Source of the DNA: Micromonosporaceae bacterium
Lineage (GTDB): Bacteria > Actinomycetota > Actinomycetes > Mycobacteriales > Micromonosporaceae
Assembly (NCBI GenBank): GCA_019690055.1
Contig: JADGGF010000040.1
Coordinates: 1-16,061 of the forward strand
Direction of reading: 5' to 3'
Length of the DNA: 16,061 nt
Program-made: the position numbers and the translations under genes
In this document: positions 6,515-13,937 of the stretch, piece after piece
Layout of the letters: each line of letters starts with the position of its first letter
Position numbering within the stretch: position 1 is the stretch's first letter
The notes under the pieces: generated by a model
Told to the model about the DNA's origin: nothing
The model's database searches: none
Seen by the model: the letters and a program-made list of their open reading frames with translations, nothing else

Positions 6515-6931
6515 CCACCACTGGTGCTGTCGCCCCTTTGCTCTGCTTACTCTGGCGCAACTGTGCTCGGCTCGGTCGTGTGGTGCGCGGTCGTCTGACA
6601 ACTGCTACTGATCGGCCTTGTCGATGGCCCCGAGGTAACAGTGACAGAATAGCATGTAAGAATTTTCAGAGGATTAGTCCGCGAAGAGGCGCGTCGTGTG
6701 TCGTTATGCTCGGGGCCGCCAGCGTCGAGTGGGGTCGGGTCGCCGCCCGCGATGGATCCATGACGACGTTTGTTTCGGGCATCGTACCCGCGCTCGCCAG
6801 TGGGCTTCCGGGCTTACGCTCCGTAAGGCGCTACCGTGCATAGTAGATCTTCTCTTCCCATATACGTGCAGGTCAGGCGACGTTGCGCATAAGTAAGCAG
6901 AGCAAAGCGAGAAGCACGGGTCATGTGGTGG
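6515..6931. mobile_element. MITE-like element or IS remnant with terminal inverted repeats
   Basis: The arms at 6515-6561 and 6882-6931 are inverted copies. The outer CCACCAC, then GTGCT, a perfect 16 bp core CTTTGCTCTGCTTACT (6536-6551, complement at 6892-6907), a 3-base spacer, and GCGCAAC all recur in the same order. Between the arms the DNA is visibly richer in A/T than the surrounding genes and no frame encodes a convincing protein. It holds a nested inverted repeat and a small hairpin (CTTACG-CTC-CGTAAG at 6813-6827). A non-autonomous transposable element or a decayed insertion sequence would explain this. I see no convincing target-site duplication. Bases 6932-7152 to its right hold nothing I can name. 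Confidence 0.5.
6626..6717. repeat. Nested inverted repeat inside the element
   Basis: GGCCCCGAG (6626-6634) is repeated perfectly in inverse as CTCGGGGCC (6709-6717). Just inside, TAAC (6636-6639) can pair with GTTA (6703-6706). The enclosed 74 bases are A/T-rich on the left (GAATAGCATGTAAGAATTTT). It may fold as a long hairpin in RNA or be part of the transposon-like element. No known RNA family is recognised. Confidence 0.45.
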
Positions 6932-7152
6932 CGCCGACAATCGACTACCGTCCGCAACAGAGCCGCCTGTCGATTCACGCGGCGTGGCCAGTGCCGCCGC
7001 CTCGTGGCCGGCCGGGCGGCCCTGCCTCACCATGCGCCGCCGCGGAGCGGACGTAACCACCACGCACAAGACAGCGGCGTTGACCCGGGGGCCAAAGACC
7101 GGCCGACGTGGTTTCAGTAGCTGGCGCGAGCCGGTCAGGTAGCGCGGGTCGG

Positions 7153-8001
7153 TCAGCCGGCCCGCACGGGACCGGTGACGCCGAGCTCCAAGGCGACCCG
7201 ACGCGCCTCTTCGGCGAACGCCTCCGCGCTGGGGAACCGGGCCTCTGGACGCTTGGCCATGGCCCGGTCGACGACCGCCTTCGCCGACGCCGGGACGTCG
7301 CGCGGCAGGGGCGGCGGGGGCTCGCGCACCTGCCGAGTGGCGACGTCCATGGGGCTGCCGCCGTCGAAGGGCCGGCGCCCGGCGAGGCACTGGTACGCCA
7401 CGACGCCCAGCGAGTACACATCGGACAGCTCGGTGGCCCGCTCGCCCATCGCGATCTCGGGGGCGAGGTAAGCCGCCGTGCCGACCACCGACCCGGGCGC
7501 GGTAAGGGCGGGCGCGTCGGCGGTTCTGGCGATGCCGAAGTCGGTGAGAACCAGGCTGCCGTCGCGACGGACCAGCAGGTTGCCCGGCTTGACGTCGCGG
7601 TGGATGACGCCGGCGCGGTGGACGGCTGCCAGCGCGTCCCCGGCCTGGGCGACGAGCGCCATGGTGCGCGCTGCGGTGAGGCGCTTGACCCGGACGAGGG
7701 TGCGCGCCAACGCCTCCCCGTCCACGTACTGCATCACCAGGTAGGTGCCGACCGCCGGGTCGCTGCCGAAGTCGTAGATCCGCACCACGCCCGGGTGGTT
7801 GATCGTGGACATCGCCTTGGCCTCGGCGCGGAATCGCGCCACGAAGCCCGGCTCGTCATTCATCGACGGATGAAGGACCTTAACGGCGATGGGCCGGTTC
7901 TCGACCGCGTCGTGCCCGCGCCAGACCTCGCCCATACCCCCGCTGGAGATGTGCGCGTCGAGTCGGTAGCGCCCGCCCAGAATGGTCCCCGGTCTGATCA
8001 T
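7153..8001 (-). CDS. Soluble Hanks-type serine/threonine protein kinase
   Basis: A 282-residue kinase made of the catalytic domain only. The glycine loop SSGGMGEVW is at 19-27, the ATP-binding AVKV has Lys41, the alpha-C helix FRAEAKAM has Glu60, the catalytic loop HRDVKPGN is at 134-141 (Asp136, Asn141), and the Mg-binding DFG is at 154-156. An activation loop with GTAAYLAPE and the SDVYSLGV motif follow, so all active-site residues are present. There is no transmembrane helix, PASTA repeat or other sensor, which is unlike PknB; it should be cytoplasmic. Its ATG overlaps the TGA of the upstream AraC-family gene (ATGA, 7998-8001), so the two are translationally coupled. Phosphorylation of that regulator is a reasonable but untested guess. 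Confidence 0.92.
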   Translation of the reverse strand: MIRPGTILGGRYRLDAHISSGGMGEVWRGHDAVENRPIAVKVLHPSMNDEPGFVARFRAEAKAMSTINHPGVVRIYDFGSDPAVGTYLVMQYVDGEALARTLVRVKRLTAARTMALVAQAGDALAAVHRAGVIHRDVKPGNLLVRRDGSLVLTDFGIARTADAPALTAPGSVVGTAAYLAPEIAMGERATELSDVYSLGVVAYQCLAGRRPFDGGSPMDVATRQVREPPPPLPRDVPASAKAVVDRAMAKRPEARFPSAEAFAEEARRVALELGVTGPVRAG

Positions 8002-9038
8002 CCATCCTCGCTCGTCGCCTCGCGGCCCGGCCGCCCTGCTGTGATCCTAGCCAGGACCGGCCCGCCGGCTCCGACCCGTGACCGTCGGGTGGCCGACCGT
8101 ACTGATCTTCCCCGGGCCGATGGGCCGCGAAGCGCCGGGCCATTGGGCGTCGCGACCACCGGCCCACCGACCACCGGGCCACCAGACGCCGCGCGACCAA
8201 CCGGTGGGCCACCAACCTCCGCTGCGGGAGACGGTGCCTCTTGAACGCGGCCGCGGTAGGTGGCCGGCGTGAACCCGAGCCGGTGGCGGAACTCGTTCGT
8301 CAGGTGGGCCTGGTCGGCGTAGCCCAGCTCGGCGGCGATCTCGGCGAGATTGGCGGAGGGATCCGATCGGACCCGCTGGGCGGCCTCCTGCAGGCGCCGG
8401 CGCCGGATCATCTCCGCGGGAGTCAGGCCGACGTACTGCAGGGCGAGGCGCTGCAAGGTGCGGGGCGAGACCCCGAGACGCCCGGCGGCGTCCGTGACGC
8501 TCTGCACGGCCGAGTCGGCATCGATGAGGTCCGCCATGCGGTTGGCCAGGCGGTCCCGGTCGGTGGGCGGCGGCACGCGCCGGACCAGCCACGCGGCGTA
8601 CGCCTCGACCGCCGCCGCGTGCCGCTTCTCCGCATCGTCGATCGCCATGGCCGCGACCACCTCGGCGTGCAGCTCCGGCGCCTCGACGACCACCTCGCGG
8701 TCGCGCAGCCGTACAGGACCAGGAGCGAGAGCGGGCACGGCCGCCGGACGAAGCAGCGCCCCCACCCCCCAGCCCCGGCCGGTGAGATCCCGGTAGGAGA
8801 CGCGCGTGGTGGGTCCGGCCAGCGTCACCTGCTCCGGTTCCACCACGAGGTTGCAGGCCGGGTACGCCACCAGGTACTGGCGGGAGGTTCGGCCGGGTGC
8901 GATGTCCCACTCCGGAATCCAGAACCAGCGGACGAACTCCGCCACCTCGGGCGGGGCGGGCACGCGATGCATGGATGGCAGCCGGGCCGGATAGAGGACC
9001 CCGCGCGTCTCGGCCGTCCGGGGCGCCGACGGTCTCAC
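7998..9038 (-). CDS. AraC-family transcriptional regulator with long disordered tail
   Basis: A 346-residue regulator. The C-terminal AraC-type double helix-turn-helix is at about 177-262 (VTDAAGRLGVSPRTLQRLAL, then LAEIAAELGYADQAHLTNEF and GFTPATYR). The N-terminal 150 residues resemble the effector domain common in this subgroup, with FVRWFWIPEW, YPACNLVVEP and GVGALLRPAA. After the DNA-binding domain comes an unusual 84-residue tail rich in Gly, Pro, Val and Arg (GGPPVGRAASGGPVVGGPVV), encoded by short direct repeats, which ends in the overlap with the kinase gene. GTG at 9038 is the chosen start; ATG at 8972 is an alternative that keeps the conserved domain whole. It is divergent from the VOC gene, which it may control. 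Confidence 0.87.
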   Translation of the reverse strand: MRPSAPRTAETRGVLYPARLPSMHRVPAPPEVAEFVRWFWIPEWDIAPGRTSRQYLVAYPACNLVVEPEQVTLAGPTTRVSYRDLTGRGWGVGALLRPAAVPALAPGPVRLRDREVVVEAPELHAEVVAAMAIDDAEKRHAAAVEAYAAWLVRRVPPPTDRDRLANRMADLIDADSAVQSVTDAAGRLGVSPRTLQRLALQYVGLTPAEMIRRRRLQEAAQRVRSDPSANLAEIAAELGYADQAHLTNEFRHRLGFTPATYRGRVQEAPSPAAEVGGPPVGRAASGGPVVGGPVVATPNGPALRGPSARGRSVRSATRRSRVGAGGPVLARITAGRPGREATSEDG

Positions 9039-9114
9039 ACAGCGAGCCTAGCGCCGGACAGTTTGTCGCGAATCTCCAAGTCACCGGGCCTGGGTCGGCC
9101 GTAGCGTCGGCGCC
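9039..9114. promoter_or_regulatory. Divergent promoter region, possibly leaderless on both sides
   Basis: This 76 bp gap must hold the promoters of the AraC-family gene (left) and the VOC gene (right). A TAGCGT lies 7 bases before the VOC ATG, and on the other strand TAGGCT lies 6 bases before the GTG of the regulator. Neither start has a convincing ribosome binding site. TANNNT motifs at this distance are typical of leaderless actinobacterial transcripts. Matching -35 boxes are weak. The short gap suggests that the regulator can act on both genes from one site. Confidence 0.4.
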
Positions 9115-9618
9115 ATGAGCACTGTGAATGCGCAAGGCGCCACCGGCCAGTACACGACGGGCGGGATTCCCCACGGCTACACGAGCCTGACGCCGTTCCT
9201 GGCGGTCCCCAACGCCACCGAGGCGATCGCCTTCTACCGGGACGTGTTCGGCGCCCGCGTCGTCGACGTCACCGAGATGGGCGGCGTCGTGGTCCACGCC
9301 GATCTGGACTTCGGCCAGGGCCACCTGCAGCTGGGCGAGCCGAACTCGGCGTACCACCTCGTCGCGCCGCCGACCGGCGACGACGACTGCTACGCGATCG
9401 GGCTGTACTGCTCGGACGCCGACGACGTCGTCGCGCGGGCGACGGCCGCTGGGGCGACCATCCGTGAGCCGCTGGCCACCTTCGTCTCGGGCGACCGCTA
9501 CGCCTCGATCCGTGACCCGTTCGGCGTTCGCTGGACGATCATGACCCGGGTCGAGGACCTCTCTCCCGAGGAGAGCGCCCGGCGGGTCGCCGAGTGGGCC
9601 CAGCAGCAGGGCAGCTGA
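9115..9618 (+). CDS. VOC-family (glyoxalase/bleomycin-resistance fold) protein
   Basis: A 167-residue soluble protein with the paired beta-alpha-beta-beta-beta modules of the vicinal oxygen chelate fold, closest in pattern to PhnB/YdcE-like members. The first module is LTPFLAVPNATEAIAFYRDV with FGARVVD, then the strand VVHADLDFGQGHLQLGE. The second is YAIGLYCSDADDVVARATAA, ending in DRYASIRDPFGVRWTI, the usual C-terminal signature. Candidate metal ligands are His98-type positions only by analogy: His residues in VVHADL and HLQLGE are visible, but I cannot assign the metal site. It may be an enzyme or a drug-binding protein. It is divergent from an AraC-family regulator, a frequent arrangement. 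A short tandem duplication overlaps its stop codon. Confidence 0.85.
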   Translation: MSTVNAQGATGQYTTGGIPHGYTSLTPFLAVPNATEAIAFYRDVFGARVVDVTEMGGVVVHADLDFGQGHLQLGEPNSAYHLVAPPTGDDDCYAIGLYCSDADDVVARATAAGATIREPLATFVSGDRYASIRDPFGVRWTIMTRVEDLSPEESARRVAEWAQQQGS

Positions 9619-9687
9619 CCAGCAGGGCGGGCAGCTGACCGGGCAGCGGGACGGCTAACTAACCAGCAGAGCAGCCAGGAAACACGA

Positions 9688-9720
9688 GGGCTCCGGGGCC
9701 GGCCACCGGCCCCGGAGCCC
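9688..9720. terminator. Perfect 15 bp stem hairpin between convergent genes
   Basis: GGGCTCCGGGGCCGG (9688-9702) and CCGGCCCCGGAGCCC (9706-9720) are perfect complements around a 3-base CCA loop. The structure sits 70 bases after the VOC stop and 12 bases after the stop of the convergent 5'-nucleotidase gene, so it can serve both. No U-tract follows on either side, as is usual for high-G+C actinomycete terminators. Confidence 0.85.
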
Positions 9721-9731
9721 CGACGGTCGTC

Positions 9732-11576
9732 TCAGGCGAGTCGGACGATGCGCCCTTCCCCGCCGACCGGGTAGTCGGCCGCCGTGATGACCCCGCCCAG
9801 GTCCTGGCTGATGTAGCGGGCCAGGGCCTGCTGGTAGGTCAGGCCGACGGTCGTGAACGGGATGCCGCGGAACGGGTACTGGTCGCCGCCGCGGGCGCTG
9901 AAGTCGTTGGTGGCCACCGAGATCGGCGCCCCCGGCACCACCACGCCGTCCTGCACGATCACCGTGCCGTCGTCGAGCACGACCGAACGGACCCGGCTGC
10001 CCGGGCTCAGCACGGTGCCGTCGTTGTCGACGACCTGCGCCGGGAACGTGGTGTCGTAGGTGAACCGGAACCCGGCGACGTGCGCAAAGCGGCCGTCCTC
10101 GGCCGGTTCGCGGGAAATCGCGTTCTCAAGGATCTCCTTGAACTGCTCCCGCGGCACATTCGGGACCACCGAGACGAAGTTGGCGAAGGCCGCGATCTGG
10201 AACGTCGTCAGCTCCGTGATCGGCCCAGCCGGGATCACGTTGTTGTTGCGGATGCCCCCGCCGTTCTGCAGCGCCACCTGAGGCGGGGTCACGCCGAAGG
10301 CGGCCGCGTTCTGCTGGCCGGCCGCGAGCAGCGCGTCGGCCATCAGGTTGCCGAGGTTCGTCTCGACCTGGCGGATGTTCGGCCGGGCGCCGTCCAACGG
10401 CACCTCCGACTGGGCCAGCACGGTGGCGGACAAACCGTCGGTGTACGCGACGACCGGCTCCACCACGCGGCGCAGCATCGTCGGGTCCGGCTGGACCGCG
10501 TCCGGCGCGACACCCGACACGCGGACCGGGCCGCTCGAGTCGTCCACCGAGATCACCCGGCCGTGCTTGTCGAAGTTCACGACCAGGCGGCCGATGTACT
10601 TGTAGTCCCCGGCGGTGGTCACCACCGGGATGGTCCGGCCGGTGGCGTCCGGGACGTAGAGGGGGTAGCGCAGCTTGTCACCGGTGGCCGCGTCCACCGA
10701 GATGCTGTCGCCCGGGACCAGCAGATCGTCGTCGGCGGCGAGCAGCTCGTCACCGCCACCGGCGATCGCCACGTCCACGTCGCGCAGCAGGGGCAGCAGC
10801 TCGCGGTCCTCGGACAGCCCCTGCAGGTGGCTGATGAAGATAATCTTGTCGACGCCCTGGCTGGTCAGCCGGTCGACCTCGTCCTGCACGATCCGCGCCA
10901 CCTCGGGGAGCACGTGGACGTTGCGTGGGCTGGAGATCGCGGGCAGCAGCGGGGTCGTGGCGCCGACGATGCCGATCTTCTCGCCCCGCTCCTTGATTAC
11001 CGTGCTGGCGACGATCGTGCCGTTGCGGACCAGCGCCTGCAGCCGCGGCTCGTCGCTGAAGTCCAGGTTCGCCGAGACGAACGGCGGGGCCTGCTGGCCG
11101 AAGCCGGCGATGAAGTCCGCGAGCACGTCCGGGCCGAAGTCGAACTCGTGGTTGCCGATCGCTATGGCGTCGTAGTCCATGGCCGCCAGCGCGAGGGAGT
11201 CGTAGAACGGCACGCCCTTGGTGAGGCTCGCCGTGAACTCCGGGCCGGCGAGGAAGTTGTCGCCGGAGGACAGCACCACCACGCCCCGGTGCCCGCTGCC
11301 GCCGCGGGGCGGCTGCCCCGTCGTCGCCTCGTGCCGGAGCTTGTCGAGCAGCGTCTTGAACCGGGCGATACCCCCGAAGTCCGGCTGGCCCGGCGCGTTG
11401 ACCAGCTTCGACTCGCCGTCGTTGTTGTGCAGGATCGTCAGCGTGAACGCCGCCTGGTTGTCCTGGCGGTCCCCGGCGTACGCCACGCCGCCAGCGGTGA
11501 CGATGGCCACCGTGGCCATGGCGGCGACGCCGACCAGAACCCTCCGCTTTCGAAGCCATCCGCGATGGGTCGCCAT
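9732..11576 (-). CDS. Secreted 5'-nucleotidase/metallophosphatase family enzyme
   Basis: A 614-residue exported phosphoesterase. ATG at 11576 follows GAAGGGGAG, 5 bases away. The Sec signal peptide has RKRR, a hydrophobic stretch, and a likely cut after AYA (residue 34). The N-terminal metallophosphatase domain shows LHNNDGES (Asp53), SSGDN (Asp106), GNHEFD (Asn142-His143) and SHLQG (His250). The C-terminal 5'-nucleotidase domain shows NLGNLMADALL, the substrate-binding NGGGIR and GGDQYP. Two usual metal-site histidines differ: E. coli UshA has NDHHG and GGHS, whereas here the sequence reads NDGES and GGGDE, so Glu55 and Asp276 stand in those places. It probably releases phosphate from nucleotides or other esters outside the cell. 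Exact substrates are open. It is monocistronic, with a hairpin at each end. Confidence 0.87.
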   Translation of the reverse strand: MATHRGWLRKRRVLVGVAAMATVAIVTAGGVAYAGDRQDNQAAFTLTILHNNDGESKLVNAPGQPDFGGIARFKTLLDKLRHEATTGQPPRGGSGHRGVVVLSSGDNFLAGPEFTASLTKGVPFYDSLALAAMDYDAIAIGNHEFDFGPDVLADFIAGFGQQAPPFVSANLDFSDEPRLQALVRNGTIVASTVIKERGEKIGIVGATTPLLPAISSPRNVHVLPEVARIVQDEVDRLTSQGVDKIIFISHLQGLSEDRELLPLLRDVDVAIAGGGDELLAADDDLLVPGDSISVDAATGDKLRYPLYVPDATGRTIPVVTTAGDYKYIGRLVVNFDKHGRVISVDDSSGPVRVSGVAPDAVQPDPTMLRRVVEPVVAYTDGLSATVLAQSEVPLDGARPNIRQVETNLGNLMADALLAAGQQNAAAFGVTPPQVALQNGGGIRNNNVIPAGPITELTTFQIAAFANFVSVVPNVPREQFKEILENAISREPAEDGRFAHVAGFRFTYDTTFPAQVVDNDGTVLSPGSRVRSVVLDDGTVIVQDGVVVPGAPISVATNDFSARGGDQYPFRGIPFTTVGLTYQQALARYISQDLGGVITAADYPVGGEGRIVRLA

Positions 11577-11735
11577 GGGCACTCCCCTTCGAGTTGGACA
11601 TGCATCGCCGTCCCCAGTGGTACGGCTGGATGAGAGCACAACAGCAGAGCCGAACACCGGGGTGACAGCCACGGCACGGTGATGTTATGAATTCGTGACT
11701 ATCGGCGGTCGTGCGTGCCCGGTGACCGCTCCCGG

Positions 11736-11771
11736 GTGACCGTACGGTCGGTGGGCCGACCGTACGGTCAC
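11736..11771. terminator. Double-palindrome hairpin after the amylase gene
   Basis: GTGACCGTACGGTCGG (11736-11751) and CCGACCGTACGGTCAC (11756-11771) form a perfect 16 bp stem with a TGGG loop, starting 27 bases after the amylase stop. This fits a terminator for the mal/amy operon. Each arm is itself a 12 bp palindrome, GACCGTACGGTC, at 11738-11749 and 11758-11769, with centres 20 bp apart. That is also how a pair of operators for a dimeric regulator would look, and the site lies 160 bases upstream of the 5'-nucleotidase start. The interval 11577-11735 otherwise contains an A/T-rich patch (11683-11702) that could hold that gene's promoter. Confidence 0.7.
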
Positions 11772-11798
11772 GGGCGGGCGAGCGTCACGGTCGCAGCA

Positions 11799-13910
11799 TC
11801 ACGATCGCCACACGTCGGTGAGGGTGAGCGCGCACGCCGAGCCGGTGTTGACCACCCGGTTGCCGCCCGACTCCCAACCGACCCAGAAGCCGTTCTTCTT
11901 GACGTACTTGTACTCAAATGTTGTGTTGGCTGGCAGCGTGACCATGCCGCGCCAGACCGGGTAGGTGGCGGCCGACAGAGCCAGGCCGCCGCCCGTGTCC
12001 CAGTTGGACAGTTCGGGCCGGTTACCGAGGACGAAGACGTTCTCGCCCCAGACGGTGGTCACCGTCGCGGCGAAGCTCACCTCGACCGTGGAGCAGCCCG
12101 AGGCACCCGGGCCGTTCCACGTGTCGGTCCACGTCGTGGCGCACGTGGTGGGGGTCGTGCGGGACCGGTTCGGGTCGTACTCCCAGGTGACGGAGCCGGA
12201 CGAGGTCACCCGGACGTACTTGTACTCCACGGCCGTGTTCGCGGGCAGGGTAACGGTTGCCGACCACACGCCGTTGCTGTTGGTCAGTGGCACGGCGTTG
12301 TTGGTGTTCCAGTTCGCCAGGGCGGCCTGGTTCCCGGTGACCTTGATGGTCTCGCCCGGGCTGGTCGGCGCCGTGACGCTGAAGGTGGTGGCGACCGTCG
12401 CGCAGCTGGTGCCGCTGGTCGGGGCCGGCCCGCCGACCTTGGCGTTCACGTGCAGGGCGAGCATGCCGTTCGCCGGCACGGTGGCGGTGAACAGCCCCGA
12501 TCCATTGACTGTCACGGTCGGGCCGGTGCAGGCCCCGCCCGTGAAGTCACCGTTGGCCACGTCGCAGTAGGTGCCGGCCGGCAGGGAGGTCTGGAACGTA
12601 CGGGTCAGCGGCGTGCCGTCGCGGTTGAAGACCACGTATCCGTTGTTGCCCCGGCCGAAGGCGATCTGGTTGTTCCCGTTGGTCCACCACTGCGTCACCG
12701 GCGTGCCGGCCACCGTGTTGTGAAACTCGACCAGGTTGGCGATCGCCCGGATGCGGTGCTCGCACTCCCAGCCCGAACCACACGACACCGGGGTGGTCGT
12801 CCCGTTGCTGGTGGCGGGCGGCCCGGCCTCGGGGTTGGTGAACGTGAAGCTGGACATCACCACCGGCGTGCCGTACGGATAGGCGAGCATGAACGCGGTC
12901 GCGAGCACGTAGTTGGTGCCGTCCTGGTAGGTCAGCCGCGCCCGGCCGTTGCGCTGCGTGTCGTGGTTGTCCACGAACGCCATCGCGTCGCCACTGCTGA
13001 GCAGCATCTGGCTGGGGATGTTGCTGAGGTTGGACAGATGGCCGTCGCGGAAGGCGTTGCCCACGGCATCGCCGTAGCGGAACTCGGTAACGTCGCCGAT
13101 GCCGACGTATTCACTCGGGCTGATCTCACCAAATCCGCCCTCGATGACCTCGTGGTAAATGTAAGGGTCACCGTTGAGCTGGCTGTAGATCGCCTCCAGG
13201 TCAGCGACCGGGATGTGCTTGGCCGCGTCCACTCGGAAGCCGTCGACGCCCAGGCTGATGAGGTCGTTGAGGTAGCCGACGAGCTTGCTCCGCACGTGCT
13301 CCGATTCCGTGGCGAGGTCAGAGAGATCGAGCAGTTCGCAGTTCTGAACCTCCCAGCGGTCGTGCCAGGTGCGGATGTTGTCGTCGCCGTGACGACCACA
13401 GTGATGGAAGTCGTTATAATCGTACGGCACTGACGGATAGTCGTACTGGGTGTAGGTGGAGCCGTTGCTGCCGGGGCCGGTTGAGGCGCCGCCGGCCATG
13501 TGGTTGATGACAGCATCGACGTAGACCCTCACCCCGGCGGCGTGACAGGCCTGCACCATCGCGGCGAACGCGGCCCGGTCGCCGCGCCGGCTGACCAGTT
13601 GGTAGCTGACCGGCTGGTAGTCCTGCCACCACGGGTAGTTCAGTCCGGGCAGGACGACGTGCTCCTGGGGTGGCGAGACCTGGACGCCGCCGAACCCCTT
13701 CGGGCCCAGGATGTTCGTACACTCGCTGGCGACCGAGGCCCACGGCCACTGGAAGAGATGGACGATCACATCACGCTGGCTCGGGTTGGCGTCGTCTTTG
13801 GCGCCGACCCAAGGGGAGGCGAGCAGGACAGCGGTGGCAGCGGCGGCCGTGGCCAGGGCGAGCGAGCCCGCGGCCAGCGCCAGCCGGCGCTGCCGTAGTG
13901 CGAGATTCAT
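11799..13910 (-). CDS. Secreted GH13 alpha-amylase with two CBM20 starch-binding domains
   Basis: A 703-residue exported endo-amylase that cuts alpha-1,4 bonds of starch. ATG at 13910 has GGAG five bases upstream. A signal peptide covers about residues 1-37 (RQRR, then a long Ala/Leu stretch). The GH13 barrel runs from about 46 to 405 with all conserved regions: DAVINH (132-137), GFRVDAAKH with nucleophile Asp228, YHEVIEGG with acid/base Glu254, and FVDNHD with Asp317. A beta-sandwich C domain follows (411-488). Two CBM20 modules are at about 505-598 and 606-701, each with a GN..L.NW motif and an EYKYV strand. Most bacterial amylases of this type carry one CBM20; two should strengthen binding to granules. 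It lies 27 bases after the alpha-glucosidase gene and is the last gene of that operon. Confidence 0.93.
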   Translation of the reverse strand: MNLALRQRRLALAAGSLALATAAAATAVLLASPWVGAKDDANPSQRDVIVHLFQWPWASVASECTNILGPKGFGGVQVSPPQEHVVLPGLNYPWWQDYQPVSYQLVSRRGDRAAFAAMVQACHAAGVRVYVDAVINHMAGGASTGPGSNGSTYTQYDYPSVPYDYNDFHHCGRHGDDNIRTWHDRWEVQNCELLDLSDLATESEHVRSKLVGYLNDLISLGVDGFRVDAAKHIPVADLEAIYSQLNGDPYIYHEVIEGGFGEISPSEYVGIGDVTEFRYGDAVGNAFRDGHLSNLSNIPSQMLLSSGDAMAFVDNHDTQRNGRARLTYQDGTNYVLATAFMLAYPYGTPVVMSSFTFTNPEAGPPATSNGTTTPVSCGSGWECEHRIRAIANLVEFHNTVAGTPVTQWWTNGNNQIAFGRGNNGYVVFNRDGTPLTRTFQTSLPAGTYCDVANGDFTGGACTGPTVTVNGSGLFTATVPANGMLALHVNAKVGGPAPTSGTSCATVATTFSVTAPTSPGETIKVTGNQAALANWNTNNAVPLTNSNGVWSATVTLPANTAVEYKYVRVTSSGSVTWEYDPNRSRTTPTTCATTWTDTWNGPGASGCSTVEVSFAATVTTVWGENVFVLGNRPELSNWDTGGGLALSAATYPVWRGMVTLPANTTFEYKYVKKNGFWVGWESGGNRVVNTGSACALTLTDVWRS

Positions 13911-13937
13911 CGATGCTCCTGACAGAGCGATGCGGAC

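Noticed and set aside
5437..6600. A barnase-type toxin gene next to the barstar-like gene.
   Set aside because: No frame on either strand shows a ribonuclease signature; the 6248-6487 fragment has none either.
6626..6717. Integron attC site.
   Set aside because: The arm ends do not fit the RYYYAAC/GTTRRRY core boxes, and no integrase or gene cassette is nearby.
6696..6896. Short frame of 66 codons inside the inverted-repeat element, and the minus-strand frame 6704-7390.
   Set aside because: No ribosome binding site, no recognisable domain, and codon use unlike the host; the minus-strand frame also runs into the kinase gene.
6488..7152. tRNA or other known RNA gene in the gene-poor gap.
   Set aside because: No T-loop GGTTCRANYCC-like box, acceptor-stem pairing or CCA end was found by reading both strands.
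10080..11633. A 517-codon open frame opposite the 5'-nucleotidase gene, and a similar 572-codon frame at 11715-13433 opposite the amylase gene.
   Set aside because: Low-complexity Arg/Val/Gly/His translations typical of antisense frames in high-G+C DNA; the sense frames encode clear enzymes with all motifs.
11683..11702. PhoP-type box upstream of the 5'-nucleotidase gene.
   Set aside because: The A/T-rich stretch on the minus strand contains one half-like TTCATAACATCACC, but no proper 11 bp direct repeats.
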